56,651 bases of DNA, taken from contig JAPLTN010000096.1 in the NCBI GenBank assembly GCA_026398135.1, positions 1 to 56,651 on the forward strand, given 5' to 3'. Source of the stretch: Verrucomicrobiota bacterium (GTDB lineage Bacteria; Verrucomicrobiota; Verrucomicrobiia; Opitutales; Opitutaceae). Shown piece by piece: positions 34,751-43,561 of the stretch (its first letter is position 1; each line of letters starts with the position of its first letter). The notes beneath the pieces were generated by a model. It worked only from the letters and a program-made list of their open reading frames with translations. It was not told the origin of the DNA and did no database searches. Made by a program: the position numbers and the translations under genes.

Positions 34751-36385
34751 TTAGCGGCCTTCACGGAAGATGCCGTAAACGACGTAGGCCGCGATGGCGG
34801 CGGCGAGGACGTAACCGCTTCCGCCGAGCAGGTTGAGCGCGCCGCCTTTGGCCGCCACGATCAGAGAACTGCCAATCACCAGGCAGCCGCTGATAAAGCC
34901 GAGCGCGATACGGTTGGCCGAGGTTTTGAGCGCGTCGTCCAGATCCTCGAGCCCTTGGTGCTGGAACTTGATCGTGAGTTCGTCGTGTTCGATGCGCCGG
35001 ATGATGCGGTGCAGCTCGGCGGGCAAATCGCGCAGGCCGCCGAGCGTGGTGCGCAGCAGGGCACGGGTATCGCGCAGGATGGCGCGCGGGCCGACACGGT
35101 CCTTTTGGAGCTGCACCAGAACGGGGCGGGCCGAGCGTTTGAGGTCGAATTCGGGGTCGAGCGAGCGGGCGACTTCCTCAATGGAGAGCACGGCCTTGGC
35201 CATGAGGGAGTAGTCGCTGGTAATGGAGATGCCGTTACGGCCGAAGATGAACAGAAGCTTCAACATGGCGCGGCCGAGGTTTACCTGGCCGATGGCGCGG
35301 TTAAAATCTTCGCGCAGGGCGAGGGTGACGTCGCGCTCCATGGAGCGGAGATCGGCGCGGCCGGCGGGGCTGCCGAGCTCGGCGGCGATTTGCACGATGC
35401 GTTCGGCGTCCTGATCCACGGCGGCGAGAAAGAGGTCGGCCAGGGCGTGGCGCAGGCGGCGGGTTAAGTGTCCGGCCAGGCCCCAGTCGAGGAAGCAAAG
35501 GCGGCCGTCGGCGGTGACGAGCACGTTGCCCGCGTGGGGGTCGGCGTGGAAAAAACCGGCTACAAGCACTTGGTGAAAGAGGGAGGCCGCGCCGGCGCGG
35601 GCGAGGGCGCGGGCGGCTTCGGGGGCGAGGCCGCTGGAATCCACCGGGCGGCCTACGATGCGTTGCATGACGAGCACGCATTCACTGGAGAATTCTTCGT
35701 AGATTTCCGGGGCGAAGACGTGTTCGGGGTTGGGGTTGGTGGCGGTGAAGAAGCGCTGGTTGCGCGCTTCGTAGGTGAAATCCAATTCTCGCAGCACCCC
35801 TGCGCTCACTTCGGCGACCACGGCAGGCAGGTCGTAAGGGCGTAGGGTTTCGATGCGTTCGTGGAGCTGGTTGACGAAGAAGCCGAGCAGGGCGAGGTCG
35901 GTCTCGACGAGTTTGCGCAGGCCGGGGCGCTGGATTTTAACCGCGACTTCGCGGCCGTCGTGCAGAGTCGCGAAGTAAACTTGGGCGAGGGAGGCGGAAG
36001 CGGCGGGTTTTTCGTCGAATTCGGAAAACACCTCGGCGAGCGGCCGACCGAGAGCATCCTCGAGCACGGGGCGCATCTCTGAGAAGGGCAGGGTGGCGAC
36101 GTTGTTGCGCAGTTTGCGCAGTTCGAAGATGAGCGCGGGGGGCAGGGCGTCGGGCCGCATGCTGAGAAGCTGCCCGGCTTTGATGAAGGCGGGACCGAGG
36201 TCCTCCAGAGCGGTGCGAATACGGACGTAGGCGGGAAGGCGTTTGGCGGGGCGCGGAATGAAGCGCTGCCAAAAGCCGGCGGGCAGTTCGAGTTGGTCGA
36301 GCAGTTCGCTGAATCCGCAGCGGGCGGCTACGGCGATGATCTCCTTCGCTCGGACGGCGTGGGCGAGCAGGTTGAAGGGAGTCAC
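34751..36385 (-). CDS. ubiB: UbiB/AarF (ABC1/ADCK) family atypical kinase
   Basis: 544 residues. Family motifs are all visible: KxGQ as FIKAGQLLSMRPD, the Ala-rich loop ASASLAQVY, the ATP-site Lys in EVAVKIQRPG, the catalytic loop FFHADPHAGNVLV and the metal-binding FLDWGLAGH. Two C-terminal membrane helices (IALGFISGCLVIGSSLIVAA; GSGYVLAAAIAAYVVYGIF) anchor it. Relatives support ubiquinone or other quinone synthesis and lipid homeostasis as ATPases. The GTG start at 36385 is the only one in frame before the repeat region. It sits next to a phasin-like gene, a pairing common in bacteria. Confidence 0.9.
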   Translation of the reverse strand: MTPFNLLAHAVRAKEIIAVAARCGFSELLDQLELPAGFWQRFIPRPAKRLPAYVRIRTALEDLGPAFIKAGQLLSMRPDALPPALIFELRKLRNNVATLPFSEMRPVLEDALGRPLAEVFSEFDEKPAASASLAQVYFATLHDGREVAVKIQRPGLRKLVETDLALLGFFVNQLHERIETLRPYDLPAVVAEVSAGVLRELDFTYEARNQRFFTATNPNPEHVFAPEIYEEFSSECVLVMQRIVGRPVDSSGLAPEAARALARAGAASLFHQVLVAGFFHADPHAGNVLVTADGRLCFLDWGLAGHLTRRLRHALADLFLAAVDQDAERIVQIAAELGSPAGRADLRSMERDVTLALREDFNRAIGQVNLGRAMLKLLFIFGRNGISITSDYSLMAKAVLSIEEVARSLDPEFDLKRSARPVLVQLQKDRVGPRAILRDTRALLRTTLGGLRDLPAELHRIIRRIEHDELTIKFQHQGLEDLDDALKTSANRIALGFISGCLVIGSSLIVAAKGGALNLLGGSGYVLAAAIAAYVVYGIFREGR

Positions 36386-36392
36386 GGAGGCG

Positions 36393-36499
36393 AAGTAGCG
36401 AGGAGCGAGGAGTGAGGAGCGAGGAGGTTCCAGGCAGGGGAAGCAGGAGTTGGTTTATTCCGCCTTCTCGCTTCTCGCTACCCACTACCCGCTACTTTG
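36393..36499. repeat. Inverted pair of GTAGCGAG-type repeat arms (empty element)
   Basis: Left arm 36393-36427 is made of AGTAGCGAGGAGCGAGGAG-like units. Right arm 36463-36499, reverse-complemented, starts AGTAGCGGGTAGTGGGTAGC and resembles it. Only ~35 bases lie between. The same arm type brackets the four-helix-bundle gene at 46.4-46.9 kb, so this may be an empty or collapsed copy. It fills the gap between the phasin-like and UbiB genes. Confidence 0.6.
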
Positions 36500-36504
36500 G
36501 TCTT

Positions 36505-36834
36505 TCAGGGCTCTTGGTTGCGGGTCGGAGCGGAGGCGGGCGCGGAGGAGGCGGCTTCGAGGGCGGCGACTCGGGCTTCGAGAGCGGCGAGGCGGGCGGT
36601 GACGGCGGTGTCGTGTTTGTTGAATAACTCGGCGGCCTTGGCGGAGGCTTGGTGGCCGAGCTCTTCGAATTCGCGGCGGCCGCGCTCGGCGATTTTTTCG
36701 GCGATGATACGGGCGTCGTCGGCCTTGATTTTGCCTTGGCGCACGTAGTCATCGAGGGCGTCCTGGACTTTTTCCTTGGTGATGACGGCGGCTCCGACGC
36801 CGGCGAGGAGGGTTTTTTTGATGGTTTCGATCAT
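36505..36834 (-). CDS. Phasin-like / PhaF-type coiled-coil protein
   Basis: 109 residues. The N-terminus MIETIKKTLLAGVGAAVITKE and following KVQDALDDYVRQGKIKADDA match the poly(hydroxyalkanoate) granule-associated protein family (COG3937). A long helix (REFEELGHQASAKAAELFNK) and a heptad-like end (RLAALEARVAALEAA) predict a coiled coil. No PHA synthase is in the window, so a granule role is unproven. Downstream of it on the same strand lies the UbiB-like kinase. Confidence 0.8.
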   Translation of the reverse strand: MIETIKKTLLAGVGAAVITKEKVQDALDDYVRQGKIKADDARIIAEKIAERGRREFEELGHQASAKAAELFNKHDTAVTARLAALEARVAALEAASSAPASAPTRNQEP

Positions 36835-36879
36835 GGTGGTAAAGGTGTTGGGCGTTGGAGGGGCGGCAAACGGAAAGGA

Positions 36880-38139
36880 TCAGTCGCCGGCGACGGCGGC
36901 GGCGGGTATGGGTGCGTTGGTGGCGGCGTGGGGGGCGGCGGCGCGCAGGCGGTGGGCTAGGACGAGGGTGAGCAGGAAGGCGGCGGTGGCGAGCAGGCCC
37001 ACGTGTTCGTAGCCGTAGAGGTGGTTGGCGGCGTCGCTCCACACGAGGGCGCCGCCGGCGAGGTTGGCGAGCGCGCCCACGCCTTGCTGGATGGCGGAGT
37101 TGAGGCTCATGAAGCCACCGCGAAAGCGCGGGGCGACGGAGTTGGCCACCAGCGCGGTGGCCGGGCCGAAGCGTCCGGACATTCCGACGAAGAACAGGGT
37201 GGTAACCACGAGAACGAGCGGCAGTGGAGCGGGGCCGAGGCGGGTGAGAACGAGCACGGCGGCAATTGCCGGGACGGTGATGGCGGCGAGGACGTGGAGT
37301 TTGTCGTGCCGGTCGGTGAGTTGGCCGATCCAGCGGGTGGAGGCAAAGGTGGCTAGCCCGCCAAAGAAATAGACGAAGGGGAGCTGGTTTTCGGTCAGGC
37401 CTACGTTGGCGATCATGCTAGGGGCCATGAACGGGATGACGCAGCCTCCGCTGAAAATCAGGGCGGCGGTGACGGCGAAGCCGCGCCAGTGGACGCGTTC
37501 GGCCAGGAGGTCGCGCATGGCGCGAAAGGGGTGGGGGCGCGGGCCGGTGAGCGTGAGCGGCGGGCGAGAGGGCAGGTTGCGCGTGATGGCCAGGAGGATG
37601 GGGATGGAGAGAGCGGCGAGCAGGAAAAACGGAGCGTGCCATTGGAAGCGGTTGGCCAGGGTGAGGCCGAGGGGCACGCCGGCAATGGAGGCGAGCGGGA
37701 AGGCGGACATGACCATGGCGAAGCCGCGTCCGCGTCGTTCGGGCGGTACCACGTCGCCGACGGTGGCTACGACGACCGCGCCAGCCAAACCGCCGAAGGC
37801 TCCGGCGAGGAGGCGGGCGGCGAGCAGGGCGTGGTGCGAAGGCGCGAGGGCGCACGCGAGGGTGGCCAGGCCGAAGCCGGAGTAGAGCCAGAGGAGGGCG
37901 TGTTTGCGGTCCACGCGGTCGAGGAAGAAGCCGCCGATTATACCCGCGATGGCGGCGGCGCCTCCGTAGAAGGCGACGAGGTGGCTGAATTGCGCGGGTG
38001 AGAGTTCGAATTCCCGCATGAGCCCCGCTCCGAGGGGCATCATGATCATGTAGTCCAGAATGTGGGTGAACTGCACCGCCGCCAGCGTGAGCAGGATGGT
38101 GCGTTCGGAGCGGAGGGCGGGTGCGGTGGCGACGGACAT
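36880..38139 (-). CDS. MFS transporter (AraJ/drug-efflux type)
   Basis: 419 residues with twelve predicted membrane helices. Loop 2-3 motif GGFFLDRVDRKHALLW and the GAFGGLAGAVVVATVGDVVP region with PPERRGRGFAMVMSAF are typical of the DHA1 (proton-driven drug/sugar efflux) group. The substrate cannot be predicted. The C-terminus is a short Ala-rich cytoplasmic tail. Confidence 0.9.
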   Translation of the reverse strand: MSVATAPALRSERTILLTLAAVQFTHILDYMIMMPLGAGLMREFELSPAQFSHLVAFYGGAAAIAGIIGGFFLDRVDRKHALLWLYSGFGLATLACALAPSHHALLAARLLAGAFGGLAGAVVVATVGDVVPPERRGRGFAMVMSAFPLASIAGVPLGLTLANRFQWHAPFFLLAALSIPILLAITRNLPSRPPLTLTGPRPHPFRAMRDLLAERVHWRGFAVTAALIFSGGCVIPFMAPSMIANVGLTENQLPFVYFFGGLATFASTRWIGQLTDRHDKLHVLAAITVPAIAAVLVLTRLGPAPLPLVLVVTTLFFVGMSGRFGPATALVANSVAPRFRGGFMSLNSAIQQGVGALANLAGGALVWSDAANHLYGYEHVGLLATAAFLLTLVLAHRLRAAAPHAATNAPIPAAAVAGD

Positions 38140-38221
38140 AACCGGTCATGTTTACGCCAGACTCGGCTTGGGCGCAACTGGCGCTCTGTCCGCGATGTGC
38201 GGGGGGGGCGGATTCGACGGA

Positions 38222-38770
38222 TTAGGCGGACGGCTTGTATTGGAGATCGCGGCGGACGGAGGCGCGGAAGATCATGGCGAACGCGATGCCCAGCAGGGTG
38301 GCGAAGAGGAAGGTGTTTACGCCGTAAACGACGCCGCGGGCGGTGGCGGAGGTGGCGTATTCGATTTTCTGCATCACCTGGGCGGCTTCTTCGGGGGAGA
38401 GTTTGGCGAGTTGGTCCTTGGCGCGTTCGACGATGAGGCCTTGTTGCAGGGTGCGCAGGCTGGGGTTGATAAACGCGAGGTAGAGGTATTGTCCGATGGC
38501 GGTTACGATGCCGCCGACCAGGCCGGTCGCGACGGCGAACTTGGCACCCGCGCCAAAGGGCAGGGGGCCGCCTTGCGAAATGGTTTTTTTGGCGGAGCGA
38601 TGGGCGAAGGACACTACGACCATGAGCAGGATAAACCCGATCAGGCTTTCGGGCATCTGGGCGGAGGCCATGCCCTCGGCCGTCTGATGTTTACCCAGGG
38701 CGAAAACGACCAGGGTGGCGAATAACTGGGCGAGGCCGATGAGGGCACCGTAGAGAAGTGGGAGCGGCAT
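38222..38770 (-). CDS. Small membrane protein, DUF4199-like
   Basis: 182 residues with about four membrane helices (LLYGALIGLAQLFATLVVFAL; LIGFILLMVVVSFAH; AVATGLVGGIVTAIGQYLYL; GVNTFLFATLLGIAFAMIF) and the feature YLAFINPSLRTLQQ after helix three, typical of DUF4199 proteins of Bacteroidota and Verrucomicrobiota. Function unknown. The family call is by pattern and less certain than the topology. Confidence 0.65.
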   Translation of the reverse strand: MPLPLLYGALIGLAQLFATLVVFALGKHQTAEGMASAQMPESLIGFILLMVVVSFAHRSAKKTISQGGPLPFGAGAKFAVATGLVGGIVTAIGQYLYLAFINPSLRTLQQGLIVERAKDQLAKLSPEEAAQVMQKIEYATSATARGVVYGVNTFLFATLLGIAFAMIFRASVRRDLQYKPSA

Positions 38771-38794
38771 GGGAGCTAGGAGCGAGAAAAGCTG

Positions 38795-38825
38795 GTAGAG
38801 CTAGTAAGCTAGTAGAGCTAGTAAG
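38795..38825. repeat. Tandem GTAGAGCTAGTAAG repeat
   Basis: Two exact 14-bp copies, 38795-38808 and 38812-38825, with similar sequence (GTAAGTAGAGC, AGCTGGTAGAG) around them. It occupies the gap upstream of tatA's stop and supplies the last codons of tatA. Resembles the TAGCGAG arms elsewhere in the window in style but not in exact sequence. Confidence 0.7.
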
Positions 38826-39207
38826 TAGAGCGTGGCGGGGGCGAGGCGGGAGCTGGGGGCAGAGGAGAGCTGGCAACCGGAGTGGGGCTGGACCCCGGAG
38901 CGGGTGCCGGTGGTGGCTCCAGGGCTTCAATGGGGCGGGGTATGCTCGCGGGAGGAGCGGGTCGCGGGGCGGGGGGCGTTACGGTTTCCTCTTCCATGAC
39001 GCGCTTCACTTCGGTTTCGATGTTGGCCGTGGCTTTTTTGAACTCGCGCATTGCTTTGCCGATCGTGCGGGCCATGTCGGGCAGGCCTTTGCCACCGAAA
39101 AGCAGGAGGCCGATGACGGCCACGAGCATCATTTCCATGCCTCCGATGCCCTCGATAAAGGCGAGGGTGGCGAAGGGTGGTTGGATGGTGGGCAGGAGGC
39201 CGTTCAT
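38818..39207 (-). CDS. tatA: Twin-arginine translocase subunit TatA/MttA
   Basis: 129 residues. Short N-terminal extension, membrane helix GGMEMMLVAVIGLLLFGGKGLPD, then the amphipathic helix ARTIGKAMREFKKATANI, the TatA/B signature. The tail is Pro-rich (PPAPRPAPPASIPRP) and its last residues are encoded by the intergenic GTAGAGCTAGTAAG repeat, so the true C-terminus was probably altered by the repeat. ATG at 39207 is assumed; the second Met (MEMML) could also serve. No tatC is in the window. Confidence 0.88.
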   Translation of the reverse strand: MNGLLPTIQPPFATLAFIEGIGGMEMMLVAVIGLLLFGGKGLPDMARTIGKAMREFKKATANIETEVKRVMEEETVTPPAPRPAPPASIPRPIEALEPPPAPAPGSSPTPVASSPLPPAPASPPPRSTY

Positions 39208-39254
39208 GGCGCGTGGGTTGGGTGAGGGTTCGACGGAAGTGAAGCGCGATTCGA

Positions 39255-40193
39255 TCAGGTGGCGAGCGCGACCTCGACGATGAAGCTTTGGGTTTTCCCG
39301 GGTGGAACAAGATGCAGACCCACGCCGGTCTCGGGGGCGTTGGGCGGTCCCATCCAGGGTTCGATGCAGTAGAAAGGAGCATCGGGCGAGGCCGACCACG
39401 TGACAAAGGTGGCGTCGGGCGGGGGCGGGCTTTTCTTGTCGAGGCTGAGGCTTATTTGAATCGCGCCGGCGCGGTCTCCGGTGGCGGGCGCGAGGGTGGC
39501 GGTGGGGCGGGTGAGGCCGAGGTGAAAGGTGTCGATCCAATCGGGATTGGCCAAGGAGGCGGCGGTGGGAAGGGCGGGGCCGGGCACGAGTTGTCCGCTA
39601 AGGTTTTGGCGCAGGTGGCGGGTCGCGGGCATTTCCAGCCGGTAGTCATCGCGGGTGCGTCCAGGTTCCCAGGGAGCGGTAAAATAAAAATGATGGCCGG
39701 CGCTCCAAGGTAGCGGGCGGGCGTCGAGGTTTTTCAGGTCAAACTCGCAGGTTAGCGAGGCGGGGCCGAAGCGGTAGCTGACGCGGAATTCGTAGGCGTA
39801 GGGGTAGGCGGCGAGCGCGGCGGCGTCGGGTTGGAACAGGGCGGAGAATCCCGAGACGTCGGCGTGCTCCAAGGCGAAGCGGCCCTGGCGGGCGAGGCCG
39901 TGCATGGGCATGGGGAGTTTTTCGCCGCCTGGGGTGCGCCAGCGGTGGATCTCGCCTTGATCGAAGGTTCGGGCGTTGAACGGAAAGAGGATCGGGTTCC
40001 CGCCGCGCACACTGGCGAAGTTCTCGAAAGTGGCGTTTTCCGGCCAGTGGATGACGTCGCGAATGGTGCCGTCTGCCAGGGCTAGATTCCAGTTCATGAG
40101 ACGTGCCCCGCGTTCGGGGCAGGCGAGGTAAGTGGAGCTACCAACGCGCCAGCGGTGCAGCGTTTCGCCGAGATGGGTCACAGTATCGAGCAT
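39255..40193 (-). CDS. Aldose 1-epimerase (mutarotase) family protein
   Basis: 312 residues from ATG 40193. The β-sandwich mutarotase family is shown by GNPILFPFNARTFD, the catalytic-His region WSAGHHFYFTAP and a late Glu/aromatic segment FYCIEPWMGPPNAPETG holding the likely catalytic base. It interconverts α and β forms of hexoses or hexose-6-phosphates. The in-frame extension to 40289 lacks conserved sequence and is not used. Confidence 0.88.
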   Translation of the reverse strand: MLDTVTHLGETLHRWRVGSSTYLACPERGARLMNWNLALADGTIRDVIHWPENATFENFASVRGGNPILFPFNARTFDQGEIHRWRTPGGEKLPMPMHGLARQGRFALEHADVSGFSALFQPDAAALAAYPYAYEFRVSYRFGPASLTCEFDLKNLDARPLPWSAGHHFYFTAPWEPGRTRDDYRLEMPATRHLRQNLSGQLVPGPALPTAASLANPDWIDTFHLGLTRPTATLAPATGDRAGAIQISLSLDKKSPPPPDATFVTWSASPDAPFYCIEPWMGPPNAPETGVGLHLVPPGKTQSFIVEVALAT

Positions 40194-40371
40194 GGAGGCC
40201 GAGGAGATGAGGGGCGGAGGTCGGGCGGGGCAAAAGGTTTTTGGATTTTTGCCCGCGGTGCTTTGTCGAGATCGGGCCGGCGCGGACACCGCCCTTGACT
40301 CGCCCCCTGCGCGAGGGCTACGCCTTAACCTTTTAACCTGTTACACACACCGTCCCCATCCGCTTAACGCC

Positions 40372-40929
40372 ATGCCCTCCGCCAACGACATCCGCAAAGG
40401 CCAAGTCATTAAATTCAACGGCGAGCCCCATCTCGTCATGGAAACCCAACATCGCACGCCAGGAAATCTGCGCGCGTTCGTGCAGGTGAAGATGCGCAAT
40501 CTTCGTTATGGCAAGGCGCTCGACCAGCGTTTCGCCTCCACCGACACGATCGAAGTGTTGCCCACCGAGCACAAGACCCTGGAGTTCTCCTACGCAGATC
40601 GCGACACCTTCGCGTTCATGGATCCGGAGACCTTTGAGACCATCGAACTGCCGGCTTCCCTCATCGGCGACACGAAGAATTACCTCACGGCCAACGGCAA
40701 AGTGGAAGTGCTCTACGTCGATGAAAAGCCCTTGACCATCCAGCTGCCGACCTCGGTGGTTTTGAAGATCGTTGAGAGTGCCGACGGTGTGAAGGGTGAC
40801 ACCGCTTCCAACGTGCAAAAGCCGGCAAAACTGGAAACCGGTTTGGTCGTGAGCGTGCCCTTGTTCATCAAGGAAGGCGAACTGATCAAGGTCTCGACCG
40901 ACGACGGTTCCTATATGGGTCGCGCCTGA
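40372..40929 (+). CDS. efp: Elongation factor P
   Basis: 185 residues, three OB-like domains, with the C-terminal signature PLFIKEGELIKVSTDDGSYM. EF-P rescues ribosomes stalled at polyproline. The loop that normally carries the modified lysine (PGKGQ in E. coli, Lys34) reads TPGNLRAF here, with Asn32 at the aligned place. Thus the Lys- or Arg-modification systems described for EpmA and EarP cannot act at that position. The ATG at 40372 is chosen over a long upstream in-frame extension. A TTGACT -35-like hexamer lies at 40295-40300. Confidence 0.95.
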   Translation: MPSANDIRKGQVIKFNGEPHLVMETQHRTPGNLRAFVQVKMRNLRYGKALDQRFASTDTIEVLPTEHKTLEFSYADRDTFAFMDPETFETIELPASLIGDTKNYLTANGKVEVLYVDEKPLTIQLPTSVVLKIVESADGVKGDTASNVQKPAKLETGLVVSVPLFIKEGELIKVSTDDGSYMGRA

Positions 40930-40977
40930 TTTTTTATCACGGACGGGCCGGGGACTGCTCCCGGTCCGGCAGCGTTG

Positions 40978-41009
40978 GCCGCCTCCGTCAAAGACGAGGC
41001 GGCTTTTTT
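40978..41009 (+). terminator. Rho-independent terminator of efp
   Basis: Perfect 8-bp arms GCCGCCTC (40978-40985) and GAGGCGGC (40996-41003), followed by TTTTTT. It lies between the convergent efp and ugd genes and reads on the plus strand. Confidence 0.92.
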
Positions 41010-41015
41010 ACGGAC

Positions 41016-42377
41016 TTACTTGCCGATACCGTAGGCGCGGAAGCCGAGGGCGCGGAGTTTGGCGAGGTCGGTGATGTTGCGGCCGTCGAAGAGGAAGGCG
41101 GGCTTGGGCATGGCGGCGAGGATGGCGGCGTAGTCGAGGGTCTTGAATTCGTCCCACTCGGTGAGGATGGCGATGGCGTGGGCGCCGGCGCAGGCCTCGA
41201 GAGCGGATGTGGCGATGGTGAGGCGGCGATTGGCGGGGGCGTCTTTGCCGAGGACGTCTTCGCGAATCATTTCGGCGGGGACCTTGGGATCGTAAACCAC
41301 CACGTCGGCGTGTTCGGTGATGAGGTCGCGGCAGACGCTGATGGCGGCGGATTCGCGGGTGTCGTTGGTGTCTTTTTTGAAGGCGAACCCGAGTACGGCG
41401 ATGCGTTTGTCCGCCACGCTGTTAAAAAGGGTTTTAACGATTTTGGCGGCGAAGCGGTGTTTCTGCCAGTCGTTCATGGTGATCACGGACTCCCAGTAGC
41501 GGGAAACTTCCGGCAGGCCGAAGTGTTCGCTGAGGTAGCTGAGATTGAGCACGTCCTTCTGGAAGCAGGAACCGCCGAAGCCGACCGAGGCTTTGAGGAA
41601 CTTGGGGCCGATGCGGGAGTCTTTGCCAATGGCGTGGGCGACTTCGTCCACGTCGGCGCCGGTGGCTTCGCAGAGGGCGGAGATGGCGTTGATCGAGGAG
41701 ATGCGCTGGGCGAGGAAGGCGTTGGCGACGAGTTTGGAGAGCTCGGAGGACCACAGGTTGGTGGTGATGATGCGGTCGCGCGCGACCCAGCGGGCGTAAA
41801 CCGAGACGAGGGTTTCGATGGCCTTTTCGCCTTCAGGGGTGCGTTCGCCGCCGATCAGCACGCGATCGGGATTGGCGAGGTCGGCCATGGCCGTGCCCTC
41901 GGCGAGGAACTCGGGGTTGGAGAGAACCTGGCATTTCGCGGCGCTGGGTTGCGCGGCGAGGATTTCCTGAATGGTGGTGGCGGTGCGCACCGGGATGGTG
42001 GACTTCTCGACGATGATTTTCGGCGAAGTGGCGACCTCGGCGATGGTGCGGGCCACGGACTCGATGTAACGCAGGTCGGCGGCGCGACCGGCGCCGACGC
42101 CGTAGGTTTTGGTCGGGGTGTTGACCGAGACGAAGATGATGTCGGCGGCGGCGATCGCGCCCTTTACATCGGTGGAGAAAAACAGGTTCCGGCCGCGGGC
42201 GGCTTTGACGATGTCATCCAGACCGGGCTCGTAGATGGGCAGGGTGTCGGAGTTCCAGGCGGCGATGCGCTTGGTGTTCATGTCCACGACGGTGACCGTG
42301 ATATCGGGGGCTTTGAACGCGATCATGGCCATGGTGGGGCCACCTACATAACCGGCGCCGATGCAGCAGATTTTCAT
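41016..42377 (-). CDS. ugd: UDP-glucose 6-dehydrogenase, animal-like type
   Basis: 453 residues. Two-step NAD-dependent oxidation of UDP-glucose to UDP-glucuronate for polysaccharide synthesis. Motifs: N-terminal Rossmann [19 protein letters not shown], active-site Cys271 in [16 protein letters not shown], and [18 protein letters not shown]. The Cys loop and overall length match the eukaryote-like UGDH form (human Cys276, [19 protein letters not shown]-like) rather than the shorter E. coli Ugd. No glycosyltransferase cluster is adjacent. Confidence 0.95.
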   Translation of the reverse strand: MKICCIGAGYVGGPTMAMIAFKAPDITVTVVDMNTKRIAAWNSDTLPIYEPGLDDIVKAARGRNLFFSTDVKGAIAAADIIFVSVNTPTKTYGVGAGRAADLRYIESVARTIAEVATSPKIIVEKSTIPVRTATTIQEILAAQPSAAKCQVLSNPEFLAEGTAMADLANPDRVLIGGERTPEGEKAIETLVSVYARWVARDRIITTNLWSSELSKLVANAFLAQRISSINAISALCEATGADVDEVAHAIGKDSRIGPKFLKASVGFGGSCFQKDVLNLSYLSEHFGLPEVSRYWESVITMNDWQKHRFAAKIVKTLFNSVADKRIAVLGFAFKKDTNDTRESAAISVCRDLITEHADVVVYDPKVPAEMIREDVLGKDAPANRRLTIATSALEACAGAHAIAILTEWDEFKTLDYAAILAAMPKPAFLFDGRNITDLAKLRALGFRAYGIGK

Positions 42378-42477
42378 ATTTGGAAAAGCAATGAATTGTC
42401 CCGGCGGGAGCTGAAACCAAGCCGGTTTTTAACCGAAAACGTTGAGAACAAAAGGGCGTGCGGACGCCTCGGGGAGC

Positions 42478-43341
42478 TTAGCTGCGTGCTTGTTTACGGC
42501 GGGCTTGCACGATTCGGTCACAGGTGGCGTCGCACCAGCGGATGAACGCGCAGGGACGCGGGCTGTGGAAGTCCTTGGGTTCCCAGCCGCCGCCGTCCAC
42601 GTAGAGGGTTTTGGGGTTGATCCAGGTGCCAAAAACCAAGTCGGCGACCGGGAAGGTGAAGAAGCCGGAGATGCCTTCGTTGCAATCGATCACGGCGTGG
42701 TGGCGAAGGTGGAAGCTGTAGATGTGACGCCAGGCCCAGCCGAAGTAACGGTTCTCGATGAGCGGCGCCCATTTTTCAAAGGCCCAGTGTTCGATGGCGT
42801 GGAAAATCTCATAAAGCGCGAGCGAAGCGGCCAAGGCGGCAAAGCCGGCGGAGAACCAGGGCAAGGAAGGGAACAGCCAGTTTAGCGCGATCAGCAAAGG
42901 GGTGACGACCAAGGCAAAGACCGGCAGGGTAAACCAAGGAAAAAACGAGGCCTCATGCTGTTCGGGCTGGGTGATCGGGTAGATGTTTTCCACGTAGGGC
43001 AGCTCACGGCCTGAGGAAGTGCGGCGGCGGGTGATGCGGGTGAGGCTGTGGTGCAAAGTGTGCTGGCGGTAGAAATGGCTAAGGAAGCTCAGGACCGGTT
43101 TGTGCAGCACGTAGCGGTGAAGGAAGAACTCGAAGAAGGCATTGAACAACGTGACGGCTAAAAATGCGGCGACGAAGGCCCACCAAGGCGGTGACCACTG
43201 GGCGTCCCACAGCGTAGCGGGAGCGATTAACCAGAATATACCTCCGATAAGGGCGAGCATGCCGACCACGGTGGCGACAAACAAAGTCAGGGAGAACTTC
43301 TCTTCTGCGTGAGAGGCGGGAGTGGGGGCGGCGGACGACAT
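42478..43341 (-). CDS. Fatty acid hydroxylase / sterol desaturase superfamily membrane protein
   Basis: 287 residues from ATG 43341. Multi-helix membrane protein with the di-iron histidine boxes: FFEFFLHRYVLH, SHFYRQHTLHHS, EIFHAIEHWAFEKW and SFHLRHHAVID. Uses O2 to hydroxylate or desaturate a lipid-type substrate in the membrane; the substrate is unknown. A longer frame reaching 43524 has no sensible N-terminus. Confidence 0.88.
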   Translation of the reverse strand: MSSAAPTPASHAEEKFSLTLFVATVVGMLALIGGIFWLIAPATLWDAQWSPPWWAFVAAFLAVTLFNAFFEFFLHRYVLHKPVLSFLSHFYRQHTLHHSLTRITRRRTSSGRELPYVENIYPITQPEQHEASFFPWFTLPVFALVVTPLLIALNWLFPSLPWFSAGFAALAASLALYEIFHAIEHWAFEKWAPLIENRYFGWAWRHIYSFHLRHHAVIDCNEGISGFFTFPVADLVFGTWINPKTLYVDGGGWEPKDFHSPRPCAFIRWCDATCDRIVQARRKQARS

Positions 43342-43561
43342 AAGCGCGTATTCACTCCGAAGGCTTGGCCGGCGACAATGGCCAATCTTGCAAAAAATAC
43401 GTGTCTGATTGTGCCGGGTTAAACTGCGCGAGCAAGTGCGCGAGAAAGCGTGGGGCTTGCAATCGGGAGCGGACGCGACGACGGTGACGGCTTGTTCTTT
43501 CAGATCACCGGCATGATCGGGCATAAGCTCGGTCTCGGAAAATCACCGAAAAGCTTATTTC

